Assembly (NCBI GenBank): GCA_017614995.1
Contig: JAGAAX010000030.1
Span: 1 to 54,258 of the forward strand
DNA from: Spirochaetaceae bacterium
GTDB lineage: Bacteria > Spirochaetota > Spirochaetia > Treponematales > Treponemataceae
Direction: 5' to 3'
Length of the DNA stretch: 54,258 nt
Every line of letters starts with the position of its first letter. Positions within the stretch are counted from its first letter, which is position 1. Positions 34,007 through 41,664 of the stretch are shown piece after piece. Position numbers and translations under genes: made by a program. A model generated the notes under the pieces. The model had not been told where the DNA came from and did not search any database. It worked only from the letters and a program-made list of their open reading frames with translations.

Positions 34007-34309
34007 CTACTCTGACTGAGACGCTTTAAATTCTTCAAGAACTTTTTTAAAAGCACTTCCGTCTTTTTTAAGTTCGCGCGAACCACGTGTAATTTTACAA
34101 AGGCTCATATTATAGTTCTTTGCAATTTCACGCTGTGTCGTACCGCGGTCAATTTCACGAACCAAAAGCCAACGGTTTGCAATATCGATAACTTCTGCTT
34201 CTGTCAGCAGACATTCAAGAAATTCCTGCATCTTTTTAGGAGTATCGATAAGTGTCAAGGCTGTGCACAATTCTTTCAAGCATTTCTTAGTATTTTTGTT
34301 GCATTCCAT
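34007..34309 (-). CDS. trpR: Trp operon repressor family protein (TrpR)
   Basis: A 100-residue all-helical DNA-binding protein. The helix-turn-helix reads TQREIAKNYNMSLCKITRGSRELKK; the ITRGSxxLK end is the TrpR signature, as opposed to the YerC/YecD type. The upstream helix LLTEAEVIDIANRW fits the TrpR fold. With bound tryptophan it should repress the trp operon at 47-54 kb, which carries a palindrome at its transcription start. The -10 box TATACT lies six bases before ATG 34309 and no ribosome site exists, so the message is probably leaderless. Confidence 0.85.
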   Translation of the reverse strand: MECNKNTKKCLKELCTALTLIDTPKKMQEFLECLLTEAEVIDIANRWLLVREIDRGTTQREIAKNYNMSLCKITRGSRELKKDGSAFKKVLEEFKASQSE

Positions 34310-34315
34310 AAATTA

Positions 34316-34321
34316 AGTATA
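34316..34321 (-). promoter_or_regulatory. -10 box of leaderless trpR
   Basis: TATACT on the minus strand is separated from ATG 34309 by the six bases TAATTT. The -35 region is poor (TGGTAT at 34339-34344). The arrangement predicts transcription starting at the ATG. Confidence 0.5.
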
Positions 34322-34378
34322 CATAGCTTTGTTAAAAAATACCAGAAGAATTTAGTTTTTTTGCATTTTTTACATTTT

Positions 34379-35209
34379 TTAAGCGTCTTTTATAGCGAAA
34401 AAATTTCTGCCGTTTTCTGTAACAAGCTTTGAAAGCAAATCAACAGGCATTTGCAGACTTCCGGCAACAAACTCATAAGTATGCTTGATTAAAAGCGGCG
34501 TGTTCGTCTTGCCCCTGAAAGGCATTGGTGCTAAATAAGGCGCGTCTGTCTCTAAAAGCAGCAGGTCTTTCGGAATATAGTTCAAAAGCTCTATATTCTG
34601 CTCTTTTTGCGCACCCTTGACGAACGTTATTGTGCCCGAAAAGGAAATATAGCAGCCCAAATCAAGAAAGGCCTTTGCAGCTTTTTTATCATAAGAATAG
34701 CAGTGAATCACAACTTTGTCGTGATTTCCGTTTTTAAGCACACTATAAGTCTCTTCAAAAGCGTCGCGTGAATGAACTATAAGCGGCAAATCATATTTTT
34801 TGGCCATTTCAACCTGCGCCGCAAACAGTTCTTCTTCTGCCGCCAAATGCTGTCTGCCAGATTCAGGCGGATTTTCTCGTCTGTCAAAACCGCACTCGCC
34901 TAAGGCACAGATGTCTTGTGCATGTTCTTTAATCAGCTTTTCTAATTTTGTGCAGACTTCTTTACGGTTTTCTACATCTTGTTTTGAAGGCCATATTCCG
35001 GCTGAAAAATAGAGAAAACTGCTTGTACCGACGGCTTGTTCTGCTATTTCTTTCAGCTTTATACGCTCAAAAAAGTCGTCAACTTCTGTGCCGATATCGA
35101 CTAAAAACGCGCCATTATCCTCTTTGCTGTAGTATTCTTTGAAAAAATCTGCAAGTGCAATTTCACGCTGCTGCATCATAGCCAGGTGGCAGTGTGTGTC
35201 TGTAAACAT
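34379..35209 (-). CDS. TatD-family metal-dependent hydrolase/DNase
   Basis: A 276-residue TIM-barrel metal enzyme of the TatD family. Metal ligands appear as DTHCHL at the N-terminus, ALGECGFD, PLIVHSRDA, VVIHCYSY and the C-terminal LLETDAPYL. Known members have 3'-5' exonuclease activity and take part in DNA repair. Length is normal. The gene is probably transcribed alone; the tRNA-Leu gene runs in the opposite direction just upstream. Confidence 0.85.
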   Translation of the reverse strand: MFTDTHCHLAMMQQREIALADFFKEYYSKEDNGAFLVDIGTEVDDFFERIKLKEIAEQAVGTSSFLYFSAGIWPSKQDVENRKEVCTKLEKLIKEHAQDICALGECGFDRRENPPESGRQHLAAEEELFAAQVEMAKKYDLPLIVHSRDAFEETYSVLKNGNHDKVVIHCYSYDKKAAKAFLDLGCYISFSGTITFVKGAQKEQNIELLNYIPKDLLLLETDAPYLAPMPFRGKTNTPLLIKHTYEFVAGSLQMPVDLLSKLVTENGRNFFAIKDA

Positions 35210-35212
35210 AGC

Positions 35213-35241
35213 TTGACCAAACCCTTTAATTCTTATATTAT
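35213..35241 (+). promoter_or_regulatory. Promoter of tRNA-Leu
   Basis: TTGACC (35213-35218), a 17-base spacer and TATTAT (35236-35241). The start would be near 35248, 14 bases before the mature tRNA. Confidence 0.6.
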
Positions 35242-35261
35242 CTCTATGTCTTTATCGACGT

Positions 35262-35349
35262 GCCGGAATGGTGGAATAGGTAGACACAAGGGACTTAAAA
35301 TCCCTCGGCAATTCAAACGGCCGTGCCAGTTCGATTCTGGTTTCCGGCA
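35262..35349 (+). tRNA. tRNA-Leu (anticodon TAA)
   Basis: The acceptor GCCGGAA pairs with TTCCGGC, with A as discriminator. The D-loop has GGTAGACA, the anticodon stem GGGAC/ATCCC-type region holds loop CTTAAAA with anticodon TAA, a long variable arm (CGGC...GCCG) is present as expected for leucine, and the T-arm carries GTTCGATTC. CCA is not encoded. Confidence 0.95.
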
Positions 35350-35381
35350 CATACATCCTTTTTAATGTATAGCTCTTCAAA

Positions 35382-35413
35382 AAAAGCTTCAAATCATTCG
35401 ATTTGAAGCTTTT
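35382..35413. terminator. Bidirectional terminator after tRNA-Leu
   Basis: AAAAGCTTCAAATC and GATTTGAAGCTTTT pair perfectly around ATTC. T-runs follow on both strands, so it ends tRNA-Leu on the plus strand and the rpsP operon on the minus strand. Confidence 0.85.
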
Positions 35414-35438
35414 CCATTTTTTCAAATTAAGAAAATAT

Positions 35439-35924
35439 TTATTTTGTCTGACTGAACTTTGAAGCTATATCAGTGCGCCAGTCAGCCTTTTTTTCGCGGT
35501 CTTCCCACTCGATTATTCTTTCTATTTTGAAATGACGTAAATCATGGGGATTCTCAAAATATACTACACCGAATCTTCCCTGACCTATATATGTGATTTT
35601 TTCGTTTTCATTTAATTTTTCTGAATCATTGAGCTTTTTCAAAACACAGTCAAAATGAACAGGCTGAAGTGTATCCCTGTCGCTCATTGCAGAAGGCAAA
35701 TCGTATATAGGTTCGCCGCAATATGCACAATTCGGGGTATCCAGTCTTGGTGATTCAACAGGTGAATCTTTTAAATTTGACTTAAATGATTTCTGTTCAG
35801 TATTTTTATGATTTTCACGTTTATTAAACCGGCTGTGTTCTTTACCAGCGTTTTTTTTAGTCTGGTTAGAATGTCGTCCTGAAAATGACTTACCGAAATG
35901 ATTTCCAGAATTATCTTGCGCCAT
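35439..35924 (-). CDS. Conserved hypothetical protein with a zinc-finger-like motif
   Basis: A 161-residue protein. The N-terminal 60 residues are basic and low-complexity (Lys, Asn, Ser, His), like a disordered RNA- or DNA-binding tail. A treble-clef-like motif follows: CAYCGEPIYDL and, about 20 residues later, PVHFDCVLK, giving C-x2-C...H-x2-C. The C-terminal part includes GQGRFGVVYFENP. It overlaps the upstream gene by 14 bases and is the last gene of the rpsP operon. Its operon partners suggest a link to translation or envelope functions; no family name is known to me. Confidence 0.65.
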   Translation of the reverse strand: MAQDNSGNHFGKSFSGRHSNQTKKNAGKEHSRFNKRENHKNTEQKSFKSNLKDSPVESPRLDTPNCAYCGEPIYDLPSAMSDRDTLQPVHFDCVLKKLNDSEKLNENEKITYIGQGRFGVVYFENPHDLRHFKIERIIEWEDREKKADWRTDIASKFSQTK

Positions 35925-36099
35925 AAAAACTTTGTCCTTGTGTCAGTTTCTTATCTATCACGAGATTGTTGCTCAAAACCTGTGCAATACGCTGAATTGC
36001 ACCGTCTATATAAGCCGGATCGTGTATTTTTGTCTGTAATTCTGCGACACGCGCTGAACGTTCTGCTTTTGCAGCAGCTTTTTTTGATACAGAACTCAT
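35911..36099 (-). CDS. Small hypothetical protein, 62 residues
   Basis: A short helical protein: an Ala/Lys-rich start (SKKAAAKAERSARVAEL) followed by IDGAIQRIAQVLSNNLV. Its ATG overlaps the YraN stop (ATGA at 36096-36099) and its own end overlaps the next gene, so it is embedded in the operon with coupling on both sides. That makes it a real gene although no function is recognised. Confidence 0.65.
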   Translation of the reverse strand: MSSVSKKAAAKAERSARVAELQTKIHDPAYIDGAIQRIAQVLSNNLVIDKKLTQGQSFYGAR

Positions 36100-36464
36100 A
36101 AGGTCTCCGAAAAAGCATTCTCTATGTGGTAAATCTCATCATACCCAGGCATATCAAGGGCAATTAAATCAAAACGCACATAGCACTCATTATATTGTCG
36201 ATGTTCTGCAAGGAAACATTTAGCCGTTTTAATTATTCTTTTTTGCTTCTGTTTTCCCACAGCCTGAGCAAGACTGAAAAAGTCACCCTTAGGCCAGGTC
36301 TTAACTTCAACAAAAACAACGGTTTCGTCCTTGCAGACAATTATATCCACTTCGCCAAATCTTGAACGGTAATTCCGCACAAGAACTTCATATCCGGCGT
36401 CCGCCAAAAACTTTGCGGCACGCCCTTCACCATCATTTCCTATCTGTTTATTCGAGCTTTCCAT
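36096..36464 (-). CDS. yraN: YraN-family (UPF0102) nuclease-like protein
   Basis: A 122-residue protein of the UPF0102/YraN family, a Holliday-junction-resolvase-like fold. The pattern GEGRAAKFLADAGYEVLVRNYR then GEVDIIV and VFVEVK gives the family's E...D...ExK site. The start at ATG 36464 fits the family length; an upstream ATG at 36479 is possible. It overlaps the HD-GYP gene by 17 bases. The function in cells is not established for the family. Confidence 0.85.
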   Translation of the reverse strand: MESSNKQIGNDGEGRAAKFLADAGYEVLVRNYRSRFGEVDIIVCKDETVVFVEVKTWPKGDFFSLAQAVGKQKQKRIIKTAKCFLAEHRQYNECYVRFDLIALDMPGYDEIYHIENAFSETL

Positions 36465-37680
36465 GCAAATCTTTTGCATCTAAGGCACGCACAATAAAAA
36501 GCTTGCGCATATTCTCAAGCTTCAGAACAGGGCCAGTATTGTTCTGAAATTTCTCGCCTTCTGCCGAAATAAGAATCCGTATATCCGGCCGCAAAGGAGA
36601 TGAATCATTTCCCTGAACGACACGCCCGATAGAAGAATCGCTTAAAAGCACAAGCGAGCCAATCGGGTAAACGCCCATACACTGAATGAAAGCGCGGACT
36701 ACTTCCGGCGAAAAGTGCCGTCCGTTATCGCTTATCAAAATCTTCATTGCTTCGTAACCGAGCATAGAAGTACGGTAAGCTTTTTCTGTAATCATAGCTT
36801 CAAATGCGTCTGTTACAGCAAGAATTGCAGCACCAGTGCTTATCTCGTCTTCTTTCATTCCGCGCGGATAACCCTCGCCGTTCCAATGCTCGTGGTGCTG
36901 GCTTATCATGTCAGTAACTTCAGAAGGACAATGAAGCAGCGCACTTGCCATTCTTGCGCCTTCAATTGTATGCATTTTCAGTTTTGAAAATTCTTCTGGA
37001 ATCAGTGACGCCTTCTTTTTGATAAGCGATTCAGGCATAATAAACATACCGATGTCGTGAACAAGCGCGCCTGTTACATAAAGCTTTATCTTTTTGGGCG
37101 AAATGCCCATTTTCTTTGAAATGAGATATGTCAGAATAGCAGAATCAACGGCTGCCTGCGCAAAATCGTGCTTTTTGACTTCGCCCATAAGCAGAAAGCC
37201 TGTTACAAAGCTCGCGTTCTTCTCAATCAGGCTGTAGAGCTGCTCCGAAAGGCTCTCAACATACTGAACAATATCAGCTGAAGAGTCGGCGCGGATTGAC
37301 TCAATAATCATGCCCATTGCAGAAATCAGCTCGCAATAGCTTATAAACAGAGGATTCTCATCAATAGGACCGACATAACTTTCTGACAAATCATCTTCAT
37401 TATTATGTGGAACTGCAAATGCACCCGAAGAAGTTGTCTCTTCAGTTTCAAGCTCCTCAAGCTCTTCCGGCGAGCCTAACAGCTCGTCAAGGTCAATTGA
37501 GGCTTTCGGAAGCAGTTTTCCGTATGTAACCACATAAGGAATGTGCCAGCGCTGCAATGTTTCAAGATGAAATTTTCTTATCGGCTTTTTTTCTGCCAGA
37601 AACATGTGCTTTCCGTCATCAAAAAACACTGGAGCTGAAAATTTCATACCAAGTTCAAGCAAATCACTGTTAATTTTGTT
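36448..37680 (-). CDS. HD-GYP domain protein (cyclic di-GMP phosphodiesterase-like)
   Basis: A 410-residue protein. The N-terminal 130 residues are unassigned and acidic in the middle (PEELEELETEETT). The HD-GYP domain covers about residues 170-345 and keeps HDIGM, HTIEGAR, the HHEHWNGEGYPRG block and DAFEAMI. These are the metal and substrate ligands of known c-di-GMP phosphodiesterases. The start at ATG 37680 overlaps the FlhB-like gene. Position after two flagellar-type genes suggests control of motility. Confidence 0.8.
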   Translation of the reverse strand, partial: NKINSDLLELGMKFSAPVFFDDGKHMFLAEKKPIRKFHLETLQRWHIPYVVTYGKLLPKASIDLDELLGSPEELEELETEETTSSGAFAVPHNNEDDLSESYVGPIDENPLFISYCELISAMGMIIESIRADSSADIVQYVESLSEQLYSLIEKNASFVTGFLLMGEVKKHDFAQAAVDSAILTYLISKKMGISPKKIKLYVTGALVHDIGMFIMPESLIKKKASLIPEEFSKLKMHTIEGARMASALLHCPSEVTDMISQHHEHWNGEGYPRGMKEDEISTGAAILAVTDAFEAMITEKAYRTSMLGYEAMKILISDNGRHFSPEVVRAFIQCMGVYPIGSLVLLSDSSIGRVVQGNDSSPLRPDIRILISAEGEKFQNNTGPVLKLENMRKLFIVRALDAKDLHGKLE

Positions 37681-37927
37681 CATCACGCATCCTGAGCAAA
37701 AATGCAAAAATTCCTGCTATAACTTCATAAGTTTCCGGCGGAATATAATCACCGATTTCATACAACGATAGAATTTCTGCCGTCAAATCTTCTTTAACTA
37801 AATATACAGAATTTTCTTCGGCTATCTCGATAATCCGTTCGGCATAGTCACCTTTGCCTTTAGCGACAATAAAAGGAGCTTCAGCCCCGTCGGGGTAAGA
37901 AAGCGCGACCGCAACTTTTTTGCTCAT
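37670..37927 (-). CDS. FlhB C-terminal domain-like protein (YlqH/FhlB type)
   Basis: An 85-residue protein matching only the cytoplasmic C-terminal domain of FlhB. It contains VALSYPDGAEAPFIVAKGKG, AEENSVYLVKEDLTA, and IPPETYEVIAGIFAFLLR. The NPTH autocleavage motif is absent, as in free-standing YlqH/FhlB proteins. In other bacteria these can partly replace the FlhB switch domain. It sits directly after the FliK-like gene, just as ylqG-ylqH follow rplS in Bacillus. Overlaps couple it to both neighbours. Confidence 0.8.
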   Translation of the reverse strand: MSKKVAVALSYPDGAEAPFIVAKGKGDYAERIIEIAEENSVYLVKEDLTAEILSLYEIGDYIPPETYEVIAGIFAFLLRMRDEQN

Positions 37928-38985
37928 GCTTCCTCATCCACTCCTTTTATGAACAGCCTGCTGTCAACAAAGTATTCATCAAGAAGATTCTTGTCATAAA
38001 CAATTTCAAGGCTGCGCCCCTCAGCAGCAAAAATGTTCTCAAGAATCTCCGTAAAACGTCCCACCTCGTTTTCTGAAACTTCGGGTTCAACAGCATAACG
38101 AATTACAAATACCCTATGCATATTTTTCGGCGGAAAAAATTCAAAAATCAAGGATTTTTCATTATTTTTAGCATTTATATAAAACTTTTTAACAGAATGA
38201 ATTGACTTATCCAAAAGCAGCCTGATATTGCCCTGCCACAAGGTTTCATTCATTTCCTTTTCAAAAGGAAGCACAATCCAATGGGTGTTCTCGTTACCGA
38301 GATGATTGGACAATGTAAGAAGCCCTTTTTTTGCTTTTAAAACCGCTTCCGGGTTCTGATAGAGCAAGTCTAAAAACGAGCCGGTCGCACTATTAAGCTG
38401 ACCGTCTGAAATGTTTTTTGATTTCTTTTTTTTAGCTGAATCGTCAAAAAGTGAGAATATTTCATCAATAGCTTCATCGTCAGGCTCTATGCCCTTTGAC
38501 TTAAGAAAAGCTGCAATTTCAGCCATTTTTGCCGCTTTTGAACCGAATTTCTTTGCTTTTTTCTGTAATGCCTGAAGCTCGTCCTTTGTGAAATACGCGC
38601 CGTTCTCGCGCATAAACTGAAGGAGTTTCAGCGAAGTCTCGTCGGCAGCAAGCCCGAACGCAGAGCACATAGAAGCGAATAAAGCCTGTGTATTGTCTGC
38701 AACCTGAAAGGCTTCAGCCGTTTCAGCTTTTACCGGAATAAGATTAACGTTTCCGTTTGCAATTTTAAGCTGCGCTTTGAAAGAATCGCCCTGCTTTAAG
38801 CCGCCCGCAATTTTAGAATCAGCCTCAAATACATTGCCTGCAAAAGAAACAAGCATTTTTCCGTCCGGTTTCTGCCCCAAAACCCTGACAAAAACAAAGC
38901 CGCCATCCTTCAAAGCAGTTGTTGAAGAAAGAGCGGCTTTATCTAAAGAAATGTGTGTAACTGCGCGTGTAGAAATGTCTGCCAT
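37924..38985 (-). CDS. Long hypothetical protein, FliK/YlqG-like
   Basis: A 353-residue protein with two parts. The N-terminal region (about 25-85) has beta-rich repeats such as GGFVFVRVLGQKPDGKMLVSF. A Lys-rich linker near 190 leads to a C-terminal domain (about 225-345, with HWIVLPFEKEMNETLWQGNIRLL) that resembles the FliK C-terminal fold. Its gene overlaps the FlhB-like gene by four bases. In Bacillus the equivalent pair is ylqG-ylqH. The FliK link is inferred from layout and weak similarity. Confidence 0.6.
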   Translation of the reverse strand: MADISTRAVTHISLDKAALSSTTALKDGGFVFVRVLGQKPDGKMLVSFAGNVFEADSKIAGGLKQGDSFKAQLKIANGNVNLIPVKAETAEAFQVADNTQALFASMCSAFGLAADETSLKLLQFMRENGAYFTKDELQALQKKAKKFGSKAAKMAEIAAFLKSKGIEPDDEAIDEIFSLFDDSAKKKKSKNISDGQLNSATGSFLDLLYQNPEAVLKAKKGLLTLSNHLGNENTHWIVLPFEKEMNETLWQGNIRLLLDKSIHSVKKFYINAKNNEKSLIFEFFPPKNMHRVFVIRYAVEPEVSENEVGRFTEILENIFAAEGRSLEIVYDKNLLDEYFVDSRLFIKGVDEEA

Positions 38986-39024
38986 TATGCGGCCTTTCTA
39001 CACACACAAGAACAGCTGCTAAAA

Positions 39025-39381
39025 TTAGTCAGCTTTTTTTGTGATAAGCTCTTTAATTTTTGCATCTTTACCGATTTTATCGCGGATGTAATAAAGCTTA
39101 GAGCGGCGTACTTTACCAGGACGTACAACCTCAACTTTAGCAATGCGCGGTGAGTTGATCGGAAAAACACGTTCAACGCCTACACCGTAAGAGTTCTTGC
39201 GAACAGTGAAAGTCTTTGAAACGCCTGCACCTTTAATGCAGATAACCAGGCCTTCGTAAACCTGAATGCGTTCTGTTTTACCTTCAATAATTTTGAAGTA
39301 TACTTTTACAGTATCACCAACTTTGAAAGGTGCAATGTCATCTCTAGTTTGAGCAGCTTCGATAGTCTTAATTATGTCCAT
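39025..39381 (-). CDS. rplS: 50S ribosomal protein L19
   Basis: A 118-residue ribosomal protein of normal length located at the 30S-50S interface. Typical segments are [31 protein letters not shown] and [15 protein letters not shown]. The start at ATG 39381 follows CAGGAG and overlaps the end of trmD by 14 bases. It lies in the conserved order rpsP-KH-rimM-trmD-rplS. Confidence 0.97.
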   Translation of the reverse strand: MDIIKTIEAAQTRDDIAPFKVGDTVKVYFKIIEGKTERIQVYEGLVICIKGAGVSKTFTVRKNSYGVGVERVFPINSPRIAKVEVVRPGKVRRSKLYYIRDKIGKDAKIKELITKKAD

Positions 39382-40171
39382 CTTTGTCTCCTGTTTCTTC
39401 TAGAATGCGTTTTTTACGCTTCTTTTTTGGCTGAGCCACCGCAAATCCGGTCAGCTCGCCTATCATTAACTCAGCTTCTTTCGAAAGAGTTCCGGCCTGC
39501 CGTGCAGCCGCAATTAAATCCGGCCTGACCGCAAGAGTTTTTGCCAGTCTCTGTTTCAAGCGCCATTTACGGATATTCTCGTGATGGCCTGACAAAAGCA
39601 CTTCCGGCACACGCATGCCTTTGTAGACTTCCGGCCGCGTATACTGCGGATATTCCAAAAGTCCGTCAGAATAACTTTCCTCGTCCAACGATTCACTGGA
39701 AATTACACCGTCAATAAGGCGGTATACTGTATCGATTACCACAAGAGCGGCAATCTCACCTGATGACATTACATAATCTCCGATAGAGATTTCGTCATCA
39801 ACACGTGAATCAATAATTCTTTGGTCGATACCTTCGTATCTTCCACAAATTAAGACCAAATCAGTTTCCTGACTTAATTCCTGCGCAAGTTTCTGTGTAA
39901 GAGGCTTTCCTGAAGGCGTTACATAAACAACGCGCTTCTTCCAAGACTCTACAGAATCAAGGGCAGCTCCGAGGGTTTCCGGCAGCATAAGCATTCCAGC
40001 CCCACCCCCGTACGGGTTATCGTCACAAGTTTTATGTTTATCAAAAGCAAAATCTCTGATATTCACCAAGTCGTAGGCAATAATTCCCTTTTCTACAGCC
40101 TTAGCCATTATTGAACTTTCAAAAAAGGCTTTAGGTATTTCAGGGAACAAGGTCAGCACATGGAATTTCAT
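39368..40171 (-). CDS. trmD: tRNA (guanine-N1)-methyltransferase
   Basis: A 267-residue SPOUT-class enzyme that methylates G37 of certain tRNAs with S-adenosylmethionine. Visible signature parts are [11 protein letters not shown] at the N-terminus, [31 protein letters not shown] and the knot segment [15 protein letters not shown]-terminal Lys/Arg extension ([11 protein letters not shown]) is slightly longer than usual. It follows rimM after three bases. Confidence 0.97.
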   Translation of the reverse strand: MKFHVLTLFPEIPKAFFESSIMAKAVEKGIIAYDLVNIRDFAFDKHKTCDDNPYGGGAGMLMLPETLGAALDSVESWKKRVVYVTPSGKPLTQKLAQELSQETDLVLICGRYEGIDQRIIDSRVDDEISIGDYVMSSGEIAALVVIDTVYRLIDGVISSESLDEESYSDGLLEYPQYTRPEVYKGMRVPEVLLSGHHENIRKWRLKQRLAKTLAVRPDLIAAARQAGTLSKEAELMIGELTGFAVAQPKKKRKKRILEETGDKDGHN

Positions 40172-40174
40172 AGA

Positions 40175-40756
40175 CTACTCCAGAATCCAGAGGTGCATCA
40201 GCTGTGCGGTTTTGTGCTCCAAATCAATGCTTCCGATAAATTCATTCCTAAAAGGAATTAATCTGGTTTTCGCATTGTTTCCGCCATAACCGGCAAAGCT
40301 CTCGGACAAGGAAACCTCCAAAAGGTAACCGGCTCCGCCTTCCATTACGCTTGTAATCGTACCTATTTCAATAGGCGCAGTCTTCGCTGCACACCCGTCT
40401 TGCCCGCTATAAATAAGCGTGCATTGTTTTAGATCTTCGACATAGTACTCACCCTCTTTTAAAGGACAAGCCTTGTCACGCGGCACAACAATTTCCCAAT
40501 TCCGGTACTTTGCAGCATCTTCCGGGCTGTTAATGCCTGCACATTTCATTAGCAGATTAGAAACACAACCTTCTACAGATTCAACAGCAAAAAGCTTTTC
40601 TGTATTTCCGTTCCGCAAAGTAACTTCTGTAAGCTGTGCGAAATGTTCGCTTTCGCCTGAAGTACTTTCCACTTTGAATTTACCCGTTAAGCCGTGCGCT
40701 TGACGAATAATCCCTACAACAAACTGCTGATTTGATGTACCAGAGCGCTGCTCCAT
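40175..40756 (-). CDS. rimM: 16S rRNA processing protein RimM
   Basis: A 193-residue 30S assembly factor. The N-terminal RimM domain reads VVGIIRQAHGLTGKFKVES, and the PRC-barrel region begins near EGEYYVEDLKQC and ends with LIPFRNEFIGSIDLE. It is slightly longer than typical members. Its start overlaps the stop of the KH gene by one base. Confidence 0.92.
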   Translation of the reverse strand: MEQRSGTSNQQFVVGIIRQAHGLTGKFKVESTSGESEHFAQLTEVTLRNGNTEKLFAVESVEGCVSNLLMKCAGINSPEDAAKYRNWEIVVPRDKACPLKEGEYYVEDLKQCTLIYSGQDGCAAKTAPIEIGTITSVMEGGAGYLLEVSLSESFAGYGGNNAKTRLIPFRNEFIGSIDLEHKTAQLMHLWILE

Positions 40757-40989
40757 CAGTCAAGGATTTCCAGCGTGTAACGCTTTCCGGTTTTTCCGGC
40801 AGAAGCACTCAACACAGTACGCAAAGCCTTAGCAATACGACCGTATTTTCCGATTACTTTACCGATATCAGCTTGTGCAACTCTAAGTTCAAGAACTGCA
40901 CCCTTTTCACCTTCAACCTCGTTTACTGAGACAGCCCCGGGATCATCGACCAGTGATTTGGCTAAATATTCAATCAGGTCTTTTTCCAC
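40756..40989 (-). CDS. KH-domain RNA-binding protein (KhpA-like)
   Basis: A 77-residue protein made of a single KH domain. The start MEKDLIEYLAKSLVDDP is typical for this family, and the GKVIGKYGRIAKALR segment holds the RNA-binding GxxG loop (GKYG). Such proteins (also called YlqC or KhpA) bind RNA and affect cell size or ribosome-linked processes. The gene always sits between rpsP and rimM in this layout. Confidence 0.93.
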   Translation of the reverse strand: MEKDLIEYLAKSLVDDPGAVSVNEVEGEKGAVLELRVAQADIGKVIGKYGRIAKALRTVLSASAGKTGKRYTLEILD

Positions 40990-41007
40990 CCCTACACTCC
41001 TCGAAAA

Positions 41008-41253
41008 TTAGATATGAAAGTTCTTTTTGTTGAAAATCTTACGAACTGTGTCTGTTGGCTGTGCACCAACGCCAATCCAGTAGCGTGCTCTTTCTTCGTT
41101 GAAAGAAATCTGATTTTCTTCTTTTTCAATAGGATGATATACACCGATTTCTTCGATAGTAGTACCATCACGAGGTTTGCGAACGTCCTGAACTACGATG
41201 CGGTAGAAAGGGCGGCCTTTTGTTCCAAACTTCTTAAGTCTGATTTTAACCAC
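41008..41253 (-). CDS. rpsP: 30S ribosomal protein S16
   Basis: An 81-residue ribosomal protein of normal length. It has [19 protein letters not shown] at the start and [12 protein letters not shown] in the middle. I take GTG 41253 as the start, behind GGGAG. It is the first gene of a ten-gene operon that runs through ribosome maturation to YraN and two small unknowns, and it has a good promoter upstream. Confidence 0.96.
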   Translation of the reverse strand: MVKIRLKKFGTKGRPFYRIVVQDVRKPRDGTTIEEIGVYHPIEKEENQISFNEERARYWIGVGAQPTDTVRKIFNKKNFHI

Positions 41254-41299
41254 TTGGATACTCCCAAAATTTATTTTACCCTAAAAAGGTTCATTCTTT

Positions 41300-41328
41300 T
41301 TTATACAAAAAACAGCATAAAAAGTCAA
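41300..41328 (-). promoter_or_regulatory. Promoter of the rpsP operon
   Basis: On the minus strand, TTGACT (41323-41328), a 17-base spacer and TATAAA (41300-41305). The start would be near 41293, leaving a leader of about 40 bases. Confidence 0.8.
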
Positions 41329-41384
41329 TATTTGCGTTTCACAGTAAGCTTTTTCTATATTTTTAGGTTAAACTAGTGAAACGC

Positions 41385-41566
41385 CAAGTTTTTGCTCGCA
41401 AAAACTTGAAAGATAATATAAAACTTTATTCTTCATTTAATCTACAAAACAAGCTTAACCAGCAAACCCGCCAAGTTTCACCTTGCGGTGAAACTTGATA
41501 GATTGGCAACAGGATGCATTATACAAATTCTTGAGATTTCGCGAAGCGAAATCGACGCTTTTCGCC
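41385..41566. repeat. Palindrome cluster between rpsP and the histidine-phosphatase gene
   Basis: CAAGTTTTTGC-TC-GCAAAAACTTG (41385-41408) and CAAGTTTCACC-TTGC-GGTGAAACTTG (41472-41497) each have perfect 11-bp stems. GATTTCGC-GAA-GCGAAATC (41535-41553) and an inverted CGACGCTTTTCGCC core (41553-41566) follow. All belong to the repeat family at 7, 9.5, 25 and 29.8 kb. No gene lies here. Confidence 0.75.
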
Positions 41567-41630
41567 TGTTAAATCTTTTCTAAGGAACTGACTAAAGCGA
41601 AAAGAGAAAAGCATAGATGTGTAATTCTGC

Positions 41631-41658
41631 TTGGCGGAAATCCTTTTTCTGTTATAAT
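41631..41658 (+). promoter_or_regulatory. Promoter of the histidine-phosphatase gene, predicted leaderless
   Basis: TTGGCG (41631-41636), a 16-base spacer and a consensus TATAAT (41653-41658). Six bases separate it from ATG 41665. The -35 box lies inside a 14-base sequence shared exactly with 9433-9446, so a repeat fragment appears to supply part of the promoter. Confidence 0.65.
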
Positions 41659-41664
41659 AGACCT

